Program-made: the position numbers and the translations under genes
Notes under the pieces: model-generated
Told to the model about the DNA's origin: nothing
The model's input: the letters and a program-made list of their open reading frames with translations, nothing else
Database searches by the model: none
Assembly: GCA_016719465.1 (NCBI GenBank)
Contig: JADJYY010000038.1
Coordinates: 1 to 64,000 of the forward strand
From: Hydrogenophilales bacterium
Lineage (GTDB): Bacteria > Pseudomonadota > Gammaproteobacteria > Burkholderiales > Thiobacillaceae
Direction of reading: 5' to 3'
DNA: 64,000 bases
Part shown: positions 39,658 through 49,383 of the stretch, piece by piece
How the letters are laid out: every line of letters begins with the position of its first letter
Numbering within the stretch: the first letter of the stretch is position 1

Positions 39658-42447
39658 TCAGCAAGTGGTGGACTTCCCCCCGCCCGGGCGCGCGTTCCGC
39701 AGCAGTTTTTCCACTTCCTCCGCGGGCATCGGTTTCGCGAACAGATATCCCTGGTACTGGTCGCAATCGTGGTGGCGCAGGATGGCCAGTTGCTGTTCCG
39801 TTTCCACGCCTTCCGCCAGGACATCGAGATTCAGGCTGCGCGCCATGGCGATGATGGTGGCGGCGATCTCGCGATCGTCGGCGTCATCGGCCAGGCCCTG
39901 CACGAAACTCCGGTCGATCTTGAGCTTGTCGATGGGGAAGCGCTTGAGGTAGGCCAGGGAGGAATAGCCGGTGCCGAAGTCGTCGATGGCCAGGCGGACC
40001 CCCAGCGCCTTGAGGGCATCCAGGGTGGCGATGGCCCGCTCGGCCTGTTCCATGACGATGCTTTCGGTGAGTTCCAGTTCGAGGAATCGCGCCGGCAGGC
40101 CGGTTTGCTCCAGCACGGCGCCCACCAGGGCCACCATGTCCTCGGACTGGAACTGCCGCCCCGACAGGTTGACCGCCATGGTCAGGGGCGGCAGGCCGGC
40201 GTCGATCCAGGCGCGGGCCTGGGCGCAGGCGGTGCGCAGGATCCACTCGCCCAGGGGCACGATGAGGCCGGTTTCCTCGGCGATGGGGATGAATTTGACG
40301 GGCGGCACCCGGGCTTCCCCGGGCGGCTGCCAGCGCACCAGGGCCTCGACGCCCACGGGCCGGCCGCCGCGGGTGTCGACCAGGGGCTGGTAATGCAGGA
40401 TGAATTCGCCGCGCTCCAGGGCGCGGCGCAGCCGGGTTTCCAGGGCCAGGTGCTCATTGGCCGCCGCGGTCAGGCCCTCGGTATAGAAGCAGTAGGTGTT
40501 GCGGCCCTGCTCCTTGGCCTGGTAGAGGGCGGCATCGGCGCTGCTCACCAGGCGGGTGGCCTCGTCGGCATCGTCGGGGTACAGGCTGATGCCGATGCTG
40601 CCGCCGATGAACACTTCGCGGCCGCCGCCGAGCATGACCGGCGCGGTGAGGACCTTCAGCACGTCCTGGGCGACGACGGCGGCGGTCTGGGCATCCTCCA
40701 GCCGCTCCAGGAGGATGACGAATTCGTCGCCGCCCAGCCGCGCCACCGTGTCCTCCTCCCGCAGCCGCCCGCGGATGCGGCGGGCCACGGCGATCAGCAG
40801 TTCGTCGCCGGCCGGGTGGCCCAGGCTGTCGTTCACGGTCTTGAAGCGGTCCAGATCCAGGAACAGCACGGCGACGCGCTGGCCATGGCGCCGGGCCTGC
40901 TCCAGGGCGTGTTCCAGGCGCGAGTTGAACAGCAGGCGGTTGGGCAATTCGGTGAGCGGGTCGAAATGGGCCAGGTGTTCCAGGCGCGCCTCGGATTCCT
41001 TGAGATGGGTGATGTCGGCGAACAGGGAAACATAGCGCGCGGTCTGGCCGCTGGCGTCGCGCACCGCGCTGATGGACAGCCACTTGGGGTAGACCTCGCC
41101 ATCCTTGCGCCGATCCCAGACTTCGCCCTGCCAGCGGCCGGTCCGGGTCAGGGCGTCCCACATGGCCCGGTAGAACTCGGCGTCGTGCCGCCCCGACTTG
41201 AACCTGGCCGGTGTCCCGCCGAGCACTTCCTCCACGTCGTAGCCGGTGATCTCGCAGAACGCCTGGTTGACGGCCAGGATGCGCGCATCCCGGTCGGTCA
41301 CCATGATGCCCTCCTGGGCGTTGTCGAAGACGACGGCGGCCTGGCGCAGTTTCTCCTCCGCCTGGACGCGCTCGCTGCAGTCCCGCGCCAGGGCGGCCAT
41401 GATCCGCTGGCCATTCAACTCGATGCCGCTCACCCGGATTTCCACCGGAAACACCGTGCCGTTCTTGCGTCGGTGATGTCCCCGCAGGGTGATCATCTGG
41501 CCGGGTTGCAGCGCCGCCCAGAGGGATTTCGCCTGGTCCGGATCGAAATCCTGTTCCACGTCCAGCACCCCCAGGCGCAGCAATTCCGTTCGCGTATAGC
41601 CCAGGGTATCGCAGGCCCGCTGGTTGGCATCGAGGATGCGGCCGTCCAGGTCGGTGATGAAAAAAGCGTCCGCCGCCTGATCCATGAGCACGCGGTGGCG
41701 CGTTTCGATTTCCATCAGCGCCTGGTGCGCCCGCTCCAGGTCGGTGATATCCCGCGACGCCACGATCACTCCGTTGATCCGGCCGTCGTTGTCCTGATAG
41801 GGGGTGTAGGTCACGTCCATGAAGCGTCGGCCCGACACGGGGAAATCGAACCAGTCGCTGTAATGCACCCGCTCGCCGGCCAGGCAGCGGTCGAGTCTTT
41901 CCTTGATGCGCGCGTCGAACAGCGTCCGACCCAGAAGTTCCGATGCTTCGTGGCCGAGGATGTCCGCGCGCGCCAGGCCGTGGTGCTTCAGGTAGGTGTC
42001 GTTGACGGCGAGATAGCGGTAATCCCGGTCGAGCACGGAGAGATGGTCGGGCATGCAGGACACCATGCGTTCGTACATGCGCAGGGCTTCTTCCGCCCGC
42101 TTGCGTTCGCTGATGTCCACGATCAGTCCGGCCACATGGCGCCGGCCCTCGTGCTCGATGGGCAGGCCGGTGCCGAAGAAGGTCCGGTGCCCGCCGTCGG
42201 CGGCGAGCAGGTCCAGTTCCATGGTCACCGGTTCGCCGTCCAGGATGGTGGCGATGGCTTGCCTGACGCGTTCCAGATGATCCGGCGCCACCAGATCCAG
42301 GGGGCGAATGTTCGCCATGTCCGCCGGCGCGAGGCCGAACACTTCCAGGAAGGTCCGGTTCCAGCCGACGAAGCGCCCCGTCGCGTCGAACATGAAATAA
42401 ATGCCCGGCGCGGCATCCAGGACCGGGTTGGCCTGATTGGGCGTCAT
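39658..42447 (-). CDS. multi-PAS GGDEF-EAL protein 1
   Basis: The start at 42447 gives 929 residues (GGAG site). About four PAS domains occupy residues 10-500, typified by FYRAMWDALTRTGRWQGEVWDRRKDGEVYPKW in the last one. The GGDEF motif (ARLGGDEFVIL, about 572) and EAL motif (EALVRW, about 701) are both intact, as is DDFGTGYSSLAYLKRFP of the EAL domain. No membrane segment was seen, so it is probably a cytoplasmic c-di-GMP enzyme controlled by PAS ligands. It lies 19 bases after a close relative, indicating a tandem duplication. Confidence 0.88.
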   Translation of the reverse strand: MTPNQANPVLDAAPGIYFMFDATGRFVGWNRTFLEVFGLAPADMANIRPLDLVAPDHLERVRQAIATILDGEPVTMELDLLAADGGHRTFFGTGLPIEHEGRRHVAGLIVDISERKRAEEALRMYERMVSCMPDHLSVLDRDYRYLAVNDTYLKHHGLARADILGHEASELLGRTLFDARIKERLDRCLAGERVHYSDWFDFPVSGRRFMDVTYTPYQDNDGRINGVIVASRDITDLERAHQALMEIETRHRVLMDQAADAFFITDLDGRILDANQRACDTLGYTRTELLRLGVLDVEQDFDPDQAKSLWAALQPGQMITLRGHHRRKNGTVFPVEIRVSGIELNGQRIMAALARDCSERVQAEEKLRQAAVVFDNAQEGIMVTDRDARILAVNQAFCEITGYDVEEVLGGTPARFKSGRHDAEFYRAMWDALTRTGRWQGEVWDRRKDGEVYPKWLSISAVRDASGQTARYVSLFADITHLKESEARLEHLAHFDPLTELPNRLLFNSRLEHALEQARRHGQRVAVLFLDLDRFKTVNDSLGHPAGDELLIAVARRIRGRLREEDTVARLGGDEFVILLERLEDAQTAAVVAQDVLKVLTAPVMLGGGREVFIGGSIGISLYPDDADEATRLVSSADAALYQAKEQGRNTYCFYTEGLTAAANEHLALETRLRRALERGEFILHYQPLVDTRGGRPVGVEALVRWQPPGEARVPPVKFIPIAEETGLIVPLGEWILRTACAQARAWIDAGLPPLTMAVNLSGRQFQSEDMVALVGAVLEQTGLPARFLELELTESIVMEQAERAIATLDALKALGVRLAIDDFGTGYSSLAYLKRFPIDKLKIDRSFVQGLADDADDREIAATIIAMARSLNLDVLAEGVETEQQLAILRHHDCDQYQGYLFAKPMPAEEVEKLLRNARPGGGKSTTC

Positions 42448-42466
42448 GGCGGGCTCCGGAGCGCGC

Positions 42467-45400
42467 TCATGGTTCCCGGTTCGCCGCCAGCCACGCCTCC
42501 AGCGCCCGCGCCGGCAGCGGTCGGCTGCGGTGGTAGCCCTGGTAGGTGTCGCAGCCATGAATCTGCAGGAAGGCGAGTTGCGCTTCGGTCTCCACGCCCT
42601 CGGCCAGGACCTTCAGGTGCAGGTTGCGGGCCATGGCGATGATGGTGGCGACGATTTCCATGTCGCTCTGGTCATGGGGAATGCCGCGCATGAAGCTCTG
42701 GTCGATCTTGAGCTTGTCGATGGGGAAGCGCTTGAGCTGGGCCAGGGAGGAGTAGCCGGTGCCGAAATCGTCCATGGAGATCTGGATGCCCAGGTCCTTG
42801 AGGGCGCGCAGGGTGGCGACGGCCTGGTCGGCGTTATCCATCAGGGCGCTCTCGGTGATCTCCAGTTCCAGCCGGGCGGGCGGCAGGCCGGTGGCGTCCA
42901 GCACGGCGCGCACGTGCTCGGCCAGCTTTTCCTGCCTGAATTGGCGTGGTGACAGGTTGACCGCCATGGTGAGCGGGGGCATGCCGGCTGTTTCATGCCA
43001 TGCCCTGGCCTGGGCGCAGGCGGCGAACAGCACCCATTCGCCCAGGGGCAGGATGAGGCCGTTCTCTTCCGCCAGGGGTATGAAGCGGATCGGGGAGATC
43101 AGGCCGGAGACCGGATGATCCCAGCGCACCAGGGCCTCCACGCCGACCATCTCGCCGCTGGCCACATCCACCTGGGGCTGGTAGTGCAGGACGAATTCCT
43201 GCTGGGCGATGGCCTGGCGCAGATTGGTTTCCAGTACCAGGCGCTCGCGCGCCGAACGGGTCATCTCGGCGTCGTAGAAGCGATAGGTATTGCGCCCGTC
43301 CTCCTTGGAACGATACATGGCGGCATCGGCATTCTTGAGCAGGGTGGTGGCGTCCGCGCCATCCGCCGGGTAGGTGCTGATGCCGATGCTGGCGCCGATG
43401 AACACCTCCTGTCCGTCCAGGCCGAAGGGGCGGGTCAGGGTGACGAGCAGCTTGTCCGCCAGGACGGTGGCCGGGGTGGTGTTGTCCAGGCCCTCCAGCA
43501 CGATGACGAACTCGTCGCCGCCCAGGCGCGCCACCGTGTCTTCCGCCCGCACGCAGTGGGACAGCCTTTGCGCCACTTCCCGCAACATGCGGTCGCCGGC
43601 GGGATGGCCGAGTCCGTCGTTGACGGTCTTGAAGCGGTCCAGGTCGATGAACAGCAGCGCCAGCAGGGTGCCGTTTCGCTCGGCGTGTCGTATGGCGTGC
43701 TCCAGGCGGGCGTTGAACAGCAGCCGGTTGGGCAGGTCGGTCAGGGGGTCGTAATGGGCCAGGCGCTCCAGCTTGGCCTCGGATTGCTTGATCTGGCTGA
43801 TATCGGCGAACACGCCGACATAATTCGTCAGCCGCCCGTCACCGTTGGTGACGCTGCTGATGGTCAGCCACTCCGGGTAGATCTCGCCATTCTTCTTCCG
43901 ATTCCAGATCTCGCCGCTCCAGGATCCGGTCTGCGCCAGGCATTGCCAGACCGACTGATAGAAGCTCTCGTCGTGGCGCCCGGATTTGAGCAGGCGCGGG
44001 TTCCTGCCCAGCGCTTCCGCTTCGGTGTAGCCCGTGATCTCGGTGAAGGCGCGATTGATGGCGATGATATTGGCCGCCGCGTCGGTGATCGTCACCCCGT
44101 CGGTGGTGCTGTCGAACACCTTGGCCGACTGGCGCAGCCTGGCCTCGCTCTTCCTGCGTTCGCCGATGTCCATGAAGGTCACCACCGAGCCGATCACCCG
44201 TCCGCCCCGGCGCATGGGATAAGACCAGTACTCCACCGGGAACGACGAGCCATCCCGGCGCCAGAACACCTCGTCGTCGACGTGGATGCCGTGGCCCACG
44301 ACGCTGGCCTGGTAGGCGCGGCAGTCCGCGGCGGGATAGTGGCGGCCGTCGGCATGGCTGTGATGGATGACTTCATGCATGTGGCGGCCGAGCAGCGCCT
44401 CGGCGTCCTCGTAGCCGAGGAGACGCAGGCCCGCCGGGTTGATGAAGGTGCAGTCGCCCCGGGTGTCGACGCCGTACATGCCCTCGGCCATGGAGTCGAG
44501 CAGCAGGTTGATATGTTCCTCCCGCTCCCGCAAGGCGTCCTGGGCGCGGCGGCGTTCGGTCACGTCGCGCAGGATGCCGATGAACTGGCGGGGTCCCGCG
44601 CCGCTGCGCTCGCCGATGCTGACCTCCACCGGGATCTCGTGGCCGTCCCGATGCAGCAGCACGAAGGCGAGTTCGCGCCAGGGCATGGTGGCCTGGCCGC
44701 TCGCCAGATAGTTTCCGAATCCGGTTTCATGCCGGTCGCGGAAGCGCTCGGGCATCAGGTCGGTGAGGGGCCGGTTCAGGAGCGCCTCGGCGTCATGGCC
44801 GGTGAAGCGGCAGATGGCCGGGTTGGCGTAGACCACGCGGCTGGCCTCGTCCACCACCAGGATGCCATCCACCGCGGTGTCCAGGATGGCGCGATTGCGC
44901 GCCTCGCTTTCCGTCAGGGCTTCCTGGGCCAGATGCAGGTCGGTGATGTCGCGCGAGCTGACGATGGCCCCGCGGACATTGCCGTCCTGGTCCCGGTGGG
45001 GCGTGTAGGTGACGTTCATGTAGCGCCGGCCCCGGGCCTTGAACTCGAACCAGGTCTGGTAGCGCACCACCTCGCCGGCGAAGCAGCGGTCCAGCTTTTC
45101 CTTGATCAGGTTCTCGAACACCGCGTGGCCGAACAGTTCGGCCACGCCATGGCCGACGATTTCCGCCTCGTCGCGGCCGTGGGCGTCCAGATAGGTCCCG
45201 TTTACCAGGCGATAGATGTAGTCCAGGTCGAGCACGGCGATGTGGTCGGTGCTGTCGGCCACGATGCGCTGGTAGAGCCGCAAGCCCGCCTCGGCCCGCT
45301 TGCGCTCCGAGATGTCGCGCACCATGGCCTGGAGCACGGGGCCTTCGGGCAGGTCGATGCGGTTGAGTTGAACCTCCGTATCGAACGGGCTGCCGTCCAG

Positions 45401-45691
45401 GCGCCGATGCCGCCACTCGAAAAATTGCGGCTCGCCGGCGAGGGCCCGCGCGACGCGGGCGCGAACGCCGGTCTCGGAGTCGGTGCCATCGGCCTGCCGG
45501 GGCGGCGAGAATTCCCAGGGTCTCCTGCCCAGGATGTCCTCCCGCGCGCAGCCGAACAGCGCCAGGGTGCCGTGGTTGCAGGCGACGAAGCGCATGTCCT
45601 CCACCAGGAAGATGGCGTCTCCCGCGGCCTCGAACAGGGCGCGGAAATCCTCTTCGCGCGGGGAGGGCGGGGCGGTCGGAGAAGAGGTCAT
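42467..45691 (-). CDS. multi-PAS GGDEF-EAL protein 2
   Basis: The start at 45691 gives 1074 residues. About five PAS domains (about 15-650) precede a GGDEF domain (motif about 724, ARLGGDEFVIVLEGL) and an EAL domain (VEALVRWDHP about 852, DDFGTGYSSLAQLKRFPIDKLKID). All catalytic motifs look intact. It matches the downstream protein along the GGDEF-EAL part and in several PAS domains but has one more PAS. Both genes form one minus-strand unit. The start at 45808 would add a Pro-rich stretch without a good ribosome site. Confidence 0.88.
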   Translation of the reverse strand: MTSSPTAPPSPREEDFRALFEAAGDAIFLVEDMRFVACNHGTLALFGCAREDILGRRPWEFSPPRQADGTDSETGVRARVARALAGEPQFFEWRHRRLDGSPFDTEVQLNRIDLPEGPVLQAMVRDISERKRAEAGLRLYQRIVADSTDHIAVLDLDYIYRLVNGTYLDAHGRDEAEIVGHGVAELFGHAVFENLIKEKLDRCFAGEVVRYQTWFEFKARGRRYMNVTYTPHRDQDGNVRGAIVSSRDITDLHLAQEALTESEARNRAILDTAVDGILVVDEASRVVYANPAICRFTGHDAEALLNRPLTDLMPERFRDRHETGFGNYLASGQATMPWRELAFVLLHRDGHEIPVEVSIGERSGAGPRQFIGILRDVTERRRAQDALREREEHINLLLDSMAEGMYGVDTRGDCTFINPAGLRLLGYEDAEALLGRHMHEVIHHSHADGRHYPAADCRAYQASVVGHGIHVDDEVFWRRDGSSFPVEYWSYPMRRGGRVIGSVVTFMDIGERRKSEARLRQSAKVFDSTTDGVTITDAAANIIAINRAFTEITGYTEAEALGRNPRLLKSGRHDESFYQSVWQCLAQTGSWSGEIWNRKKNGEIYPEWLTISSVTNGDGRLTNYVGVFADISQIKQSEAKLERLAHYDPLTDLPNRLLFNARLEHAIRHAERNGTLLALLFIDLDRFKTVNDGLGHPAGDRMLREVAQRLSHCVRAEDTVARLGGDEFVIVLEGLDNTTPATVLADKLLVTLTRPFGLDGQEVFIGASIGISTYPADGADATTLLKNADAAMYRSKEDGRNTYRFYDAEMTRSARERLVLETNLRQAIAQQEFVLHYQPQVDVASGEMVGVEALVRWDHPVSGLISPIRFIPLAEENGLILPLGEWVLFAACAQARAWHETAGMPPLTMAVNLSPRQFRQEKLAEHVRAVLDATGLPPARLELEITESALMDNADQAVATLRALKDLGIQISMDDFGTGYSSLAQLKRFPIDKLKIDQSFMRGIPHDQSDMEIVATIIAMARNLHLKVLAEGVETEAQLAFLQIHGCDTYQGYHRSRPLPARALEAWLAANREP

Positions 45692-45839
45692 GGGGTCCCC
45701 GGCTGGCCTCGGGAAAAGGGGGTGGGCGAGTTCAGGCCGTGACGCATACGGTGGGATTAACGGCGCGCCGCACGAACTCTTGAACGCGCCGCGTTGCTTG
45801 CCAGCCACGCCGACCGGAGAAGCGGCGTGGGCGCCGGGA

Positions 45840-47330
45840 TCAGTCCGCCTCGCCCTCGAAACCCGCCTGGGCCAGTTCGGCGGCGCGCAATACGGCGCGG
45901 GCCTTGTTGCGGGTTTCCTGCCATTCGTTCTCGGGTACCGAGTCGGCGACGATGCCGGCGCCGGCCTGGACGTAGAGGGTCTTGTCCTTGACCACGGCGG
46001 TGCGGATGGCGATGGCCACGTCCATGTCGCCGTTGAAGCCCACGTAGCCGACGGCGCCGGCGTAGACGCCGCGCTTGCTGGGCTCCAGCTCGTCGATGAT
46101 TTCCATGGCCCGGATCTTGGGGGCGCCGGAGACGGTGCCGGCGGGGAAGGTGGCGCGCAGCACGTCCATGGCGTTGAGGCCGGGCTTAAGCCGGCCCTCC
46201 ACGTTGGAGACGATGTGCATGACGTGGGAGTAGCGCTCGACGGTCATGTTCTCCGTGACCTTGACGCTGCCCACCTGGCACACACGCCCGGCGTCGTTGC
46301 GGCCCAGGTCCATGAGCTGGACGTGTTCGGCCCGCTCCTTGGGGTCGGCCAGCAGTTCGGCCTCCAGGCGCAGGTCGTCTTCCCGGGTGGCGCCGCGCGG
46401 GCGGGTGCCGGCGATGGGACGCACGGTGACCCGCTTGTCGTCGCCATGGCCTTCCAGCCGCACCAGGATTTCCGGCGAGGAACCCACCACGTGGAAGCTG
46501 CCCATGTCGTAATAGAACATGTAGGGGGAGGGATTCAGGCCGCGCAGGGCCCGATACAGGGACAGGGGATGGGCGGCGAAGGGCCGGCTCATGCGCTGGG
46601 ACAGCACCACCTGCATGATGTCGCCGTCCAGGATGTACCGCTTGGCGCGGATCACGGCGGCCTTGAAGGCGTCCTCGCCGAATTCCGATTCCGCCTCGTG
46701 GACGTCGCCGTTGCCGTCGCGGGGTGGAATGGCGGGCCGCTTGAGCTGCCTGGCCAGTTCGCCGAGGCGGCGGTGGGCCTTGAGATAGGACTGGTCCTCC
46801 AGAGGATCGGCGTAGACGATGAGGGTGAGCTTGCCGGACAGGTTGTCCACCACCGCCAACTCGTCGGTGAGCATGAGCAGGATGTCCGGGGTGTTGACGG
46901 CGTCCGGCTTGCGGGCCCCGGCCAGCTTCTTCTCGATGTAGCGGATGGTGTCGTAGCCGAAGTAGCCGCCCAGGCCGCCGGGGAAGCGGGGCATGCCGGG
47001 CACCGGCGAGGCCTTGAAGCGGGCCAGGTAGCTTTCCACGAAGGCCAGCGGATCCTCGCAATTGCACTGTTCCACCGGCAGGCCGCCGGTCTCGATGCTG
47101 GCGAAGTGGCCGTGCACCCGCAAAACGGTCCTGGCCGGCAGGCCGATGAAGGAATAGCGCCCGAAGCGCTCGCCGCTCACCACGGACTCCAGCAGGTAGG
47201 AGTAGGGGCCGTTGGCCAGCTTGAGATAGATGGACAGGGGGGTGTCCAGGTCGGCCGGCAGCTGCCGGATCACCGGGATGCGGTTGAAGCCCTGGCGGGC
47301 GAGGCTGTTGAATTTGTCTTCGTTGAACAT
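45840..47330 (-). CDS. trpE: anthranilate synthase component I
   Basis: The ATG at 47330 gives 496 residues; a TTG two codons earlier is possible. TrpE converts chorismate to anthranilate with the TrpG glutaminase. The tryptophan feedback site LLES is at residues 46-49. The catalytic domain has PSPYMFYYD, RPIAGTRPRGATREDD, HVQLMDLGRNDAGRV, and ATFPAGTVSGAPKIRAMEIIDELE. trpG is not in this window. The order trpE-gph-rpe on one strand is the usual betaproteobacterial trp/rpe arrangement (rpe-gph-trpE operon), here read from rpe to trpE. Confidence 0.95.
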   Translation of the reverse strand: MFNEDKFNSLARQGFNRIPVIRQLPADLDTPLSIYLKLANGPYSYLLESVVSGERFGRYSFIGLPARTVLRVHGHFASIETGGLPVEQCNCEDPLAFVESYLARFKASPVPGMPRFPGGLGGYFGYDTIRYIEKKLAGARKPDAVNTPDILLMLTDELAVVDNLSGKLTLIVYADPLEDQSYLKAHRRLGELARQLKRPAIPPRDGNGDVHEAESEFGEDAFKAAVIRAKRYILDGDIMQVVLSQRMSRPFAAHPLSLYRALRGLNPSPYMFYYDMGSFHVVGSSPEILVRLEGHGDDKRVTVRPIAGTRPRGATREDDLRLEAELLADPKERAEHVQLMDLGRNDAGRVCQVGSVKVTENMTVERYSHVMHIVSNVEGRLKPGLNAMDVLRATFPAGTVSGAPKIRAMEIIDELEPSKRGVYAGAVGYVGFNGDMDVAIAIRTAVVKDKTLYVQAGAGIVADSVPENEWQETRNKARAVLRAAELAQAGFEGEAD

Positions 47331-47334
47331 GGTC

Positions 47335-47418
47335 AAGTCGGCGGTAGGCAGTTTGCAGTAGGCAGTATCCGGCTGGATGGGGTTTGCTGAGAACCGACGA
47401 CTGCCATCTGCCGACTTT
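47335..47418. repeat. inverted heptamer element between gph and trpE
   Basis: Left arm 47335-47365 (AAGTCGGCGGTAGGCAGT and following heptamers) and right arm 47394-47418 (CCGACGACTGCCATCTGCCG then ACTTT) can pair. The centre contains GTATCCGGCT, shared with the element at 18964. The right arm reaches the stop codon of gph. Confidence 0.75.
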
Positions 47419-48097
47419 ATTTCTTCACGATCATCTTGGCCGCGTCGGCCAGGCTGTCGACCACCGCGTCCAGGTCCAGTTCGGCTACGGGCCGGCCCCG
47501 GTTGTAGCCGTAGGGCACGCAGAAAACCGGGCAGCCGGCGGCGCGGGCGGCCTGGGTGTCGTTGAGGGAGTCGCCAATCAGCAGCAGCTCGCCGGGCTCG
47601 ATGTCGAATACCTGGCAGGCGTGCAGCAAAGGCAGGGGGTCCGGCTTCTTCTTCGGCAGGGTATCGCCGGACAGGATCAGCTCGAAGAAATCGAACAGGC
47701 CGGTGTCCTTGAGCAGCGGGTGGGTGAAACGGGCCGCCTTGTTGGTGATGCAGGCCAGCCGGTAGCCGTCCGCCTTCATGGCCTCCAGTCCGTCCACCAC
47801 GCCGGGGAAGGGCCGGCTGCGGCGGGAGACGTGGGCGCCGTAGTGCTTCTCGTAGCTGGCCAGGGCGATCTCGAACAGGGCCGGCTCGGGCTCGGCCAGC
47901 ATGTCCCGGGTCAGGCAGCGCTTGACCAGGCGGGAGACGCCGTTGCCGATGTAGGTCTTGATCTCGGCCAGATCCACATGGGGCAGGCCCAGTTCGCGCA
48001 ACATGGCCTCGGCCGCGTCGGCCAGGTCGCCGGCGGTATCCAGCAGGGTGCCGTCCAGGTCGATGACCACGGCTTTGACGGGGAGGGGGAAATTCAT
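47417..48097 (-). CDS. gph: phosphoglycolate phosphatase
   Basis: The ATG at 48097 gives 226 residues; the frame beyond it is translated heptamer repeat. HAD-superfamily motifs: VVIDLDGTLLDT (I), ITNKAARF (II), KKKPDPLPL (III) and LLIGDSLNDTQAARAAG (IV). It removes 2-phosphoglycolate and sits between rpe and trpE as in other betaproteobacteria. No good ribosome site precedes the ATG, because a repeat element occupies the gap. Confidence 0.92.
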   Translation of the reverse strand: MNFPLPVKAVVIDLDGTLLDTAGDLADAAEAMLRELGLPHVDLAEIKTYIGNGVSRLVKRCLTRDMLAEPEPALFEIALASYEKHYGAHVSRRSRPFPGVVDGLEAMKADGYRLACITNKAARFTHPLLKDTGLFDFFELILSGDTLPKKKPDPLPLLHACQVFDIEPGELLLIGDSLNDTQAARAAGCPVFCVPYGYNRGRPVAELDLDAVVDSLADAAKMIVKK

Positions 48098-48103
48098 GGG
48101 GGA

Positions 48104-48175
48104 ACAGTTGTCAGTGGACAGTTTGCAGTTGGCAGTACGCAGTTTCTGATGACTGCCTACTGCCAACCGACGACT
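48104..48175. repeat. inverted heptamer element between rpe and gph
   Basis: Left arm (48104-48142) of CAGTTGT, CAGTGGA, CAGTTTG, CAGTTGG and CAGTACG-type heptamers; right arm (48150-48174) of GACTGCC/TACTGCC type in inverse orientation. It fills the gap between the rpe stop and the gph start. Confidence 0.75.
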
Positions 48176-48179
48176 TCGT

Positions 48180-48866
48180 TTACGCCTTGGCCAGTTCCGC
48201 GCGCATGGCGGCGACCACGCTGTCGTAGCGGTGGGGGTCGCCATCCTTGGCGGCGCCGAAGATGGCGGAGCCGGCGACGAAGGTGTCCACGCCGGCGCGG
48301 GCCACTTCGGCGATGTTGCCGGGACCGACGCCGCCGTCGATCTCCAGGCGACAGTTGTGGCCGCCGGCGGTGATCATGGCGCGGACCTTCCTGGCCTTGT
48401 CCAGCACGTAGGGGATGAACTTCTGGCCGCCGAAGCCGGGGTTCACCGACATGAGCAGCACCATGTCCAGCTTGGGCAGGGTGTATTCCAGCACGTCCAG
48501 GGGGGTGGCCGGGTTGAACACCAGGCCGGCCTTGCAGCCGCTTTCCTTGATCAGGCCGAGGGTGCGGTCGATGTGCTCGGAGGCTTCCGGGTGGAAGGTG
48601 ATGTAGGTGGCGCCGGCCTTGGCGAAGTCGGGGATGATGCGGTCCACCGGCTTGACCATCAGGTGCACGTCGATGGGGGCGGTGACGCCGTGCTTGCGCA
48701 GGGCCTCGCACACCAGGGGGCCGATGGTCAGGTTGGGCACGTAGTGGTTGTCCATCACGTCGAAGTGAACGATGTCGGCGCCGGCGGCGAGGACGTTGTC
48801 CACTTCCTCGCCGAGCTTGGCGAAGTTGGCGGAGAGGATGGAAGGAGCGATCTGGAAGTCGGCCAT
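48180..48866 (-). CDS. rpe: ribulose-phosphate 3-epimerase
   Basis: This 228-residue TIM-barrel enzyme interconverts ribulose-5-phosphate and xylulose-5-phosphate. Motifs are all present: IAPSILSANFAKLGEEV, HFDVMDNHYVPNLTIGP, DVHLMVKPVD, VNPGFGGQKFIP and EIDGGVGPGNI. It starts the rpe-gph-trpE unit on the minus strand. Together with gnd and zwf it covers the oxidative pentose phosphate path and fits Calvin cycle use in an autotroph, though no RuBisCO is in the window. Confidence 0.95.
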   Translation of the reverse strand: MADFQIAPSILSANFAKLGEEVDNVLAAGADIVHFDVMDNHYVPNLTIGPLVCEALRKHGVTAPIDVHLMVKPVDRIIPDFAKAGATYITFHPEASEHIDRTLGLIKESGCKAGLVFNPATPLDVLEYTLPKLDMVLLMSVNPGFGGQKFIPYVLDKARKVRAMITAGGHNCRLEIDGGVGPGNIAEVARAGVDTFVAGSAIFGAAKDGDPHRYDSVVAAMRAELAKA

Positions 48867-48999
48867 GTCGGTTGTCCTGGTTGTCGGTAAAGGTTAACCC
48901 GGCCATTTTACCCGCCTGCCCCGCGCACTGGACAGGTCTGGCTGATTCGTGTGCAATGCCTCTCCCCGGCGGTTATCGGCCGCACTCAGACGCTTACCC

Positions 49000-49383
49000 A
49001 TGGCAGAAGTCAGGAAATACCACATCACCGTCAGCGCCCGGACCACTTACATTCCCGAGCAGTCCGACGACGGCGCCAATCGTTACGTGTTCTCCTACAC
49101 CATCACCATCGCCAACACGGGCCAGGTGCCCGCCCAGTTGATCTCCCGCCACTGGATCATCACCGATGCCCATGACAAGGTGCAGGAGGTGCGCGGCCTG
49201 GGCGTGGTGGGCGAGCAGCCCTTCCTCAAGCCCGGCGAGAGTTTCGAATACACCAGCGGCACCGCCATCGCCACGCCGGTGGGAGCCATGAAGGGCAGCT
49301 ACCAGATGGTGGCCGAGGACGGCACCCCGTTCGCGGCGGAGATCCCCGAATTCATCCTGGCGGTCCCCCGGGTTCTGCATTGA
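49000..49383 (+). CDS. apaG: ApaG/CorD-domain protein
   Basis: The ATG at 49000 gives 127 residues, the usual ApaG length. It has an Fn3-like beta fold: the family motifs RYVFSYTITIANTG, LISRHWIITDAHDKVQEVRGLGVVGEQP and the GxMxGSYQM ending (VGAMKGSYQMVAEDG, FAAEIPEFILA). ApaG domains are implicated in divalent metal or nucleotide-related binding; the role in bacteria is poorly known. It overlaps the start of mltA and is divergent from rpe. Confidence 0.92.
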   Translation: MAEVRKYHITVSARTTYIPEQSDDGANRYVFSYTITIANTGQVPAQLISRHWIITDAHDKVQEVRGLGVVGEQPFLKPGESFEYTSGTAIATPVGAMKGSYQMVAEDGTPFAAEIPEFILAVPRVLH

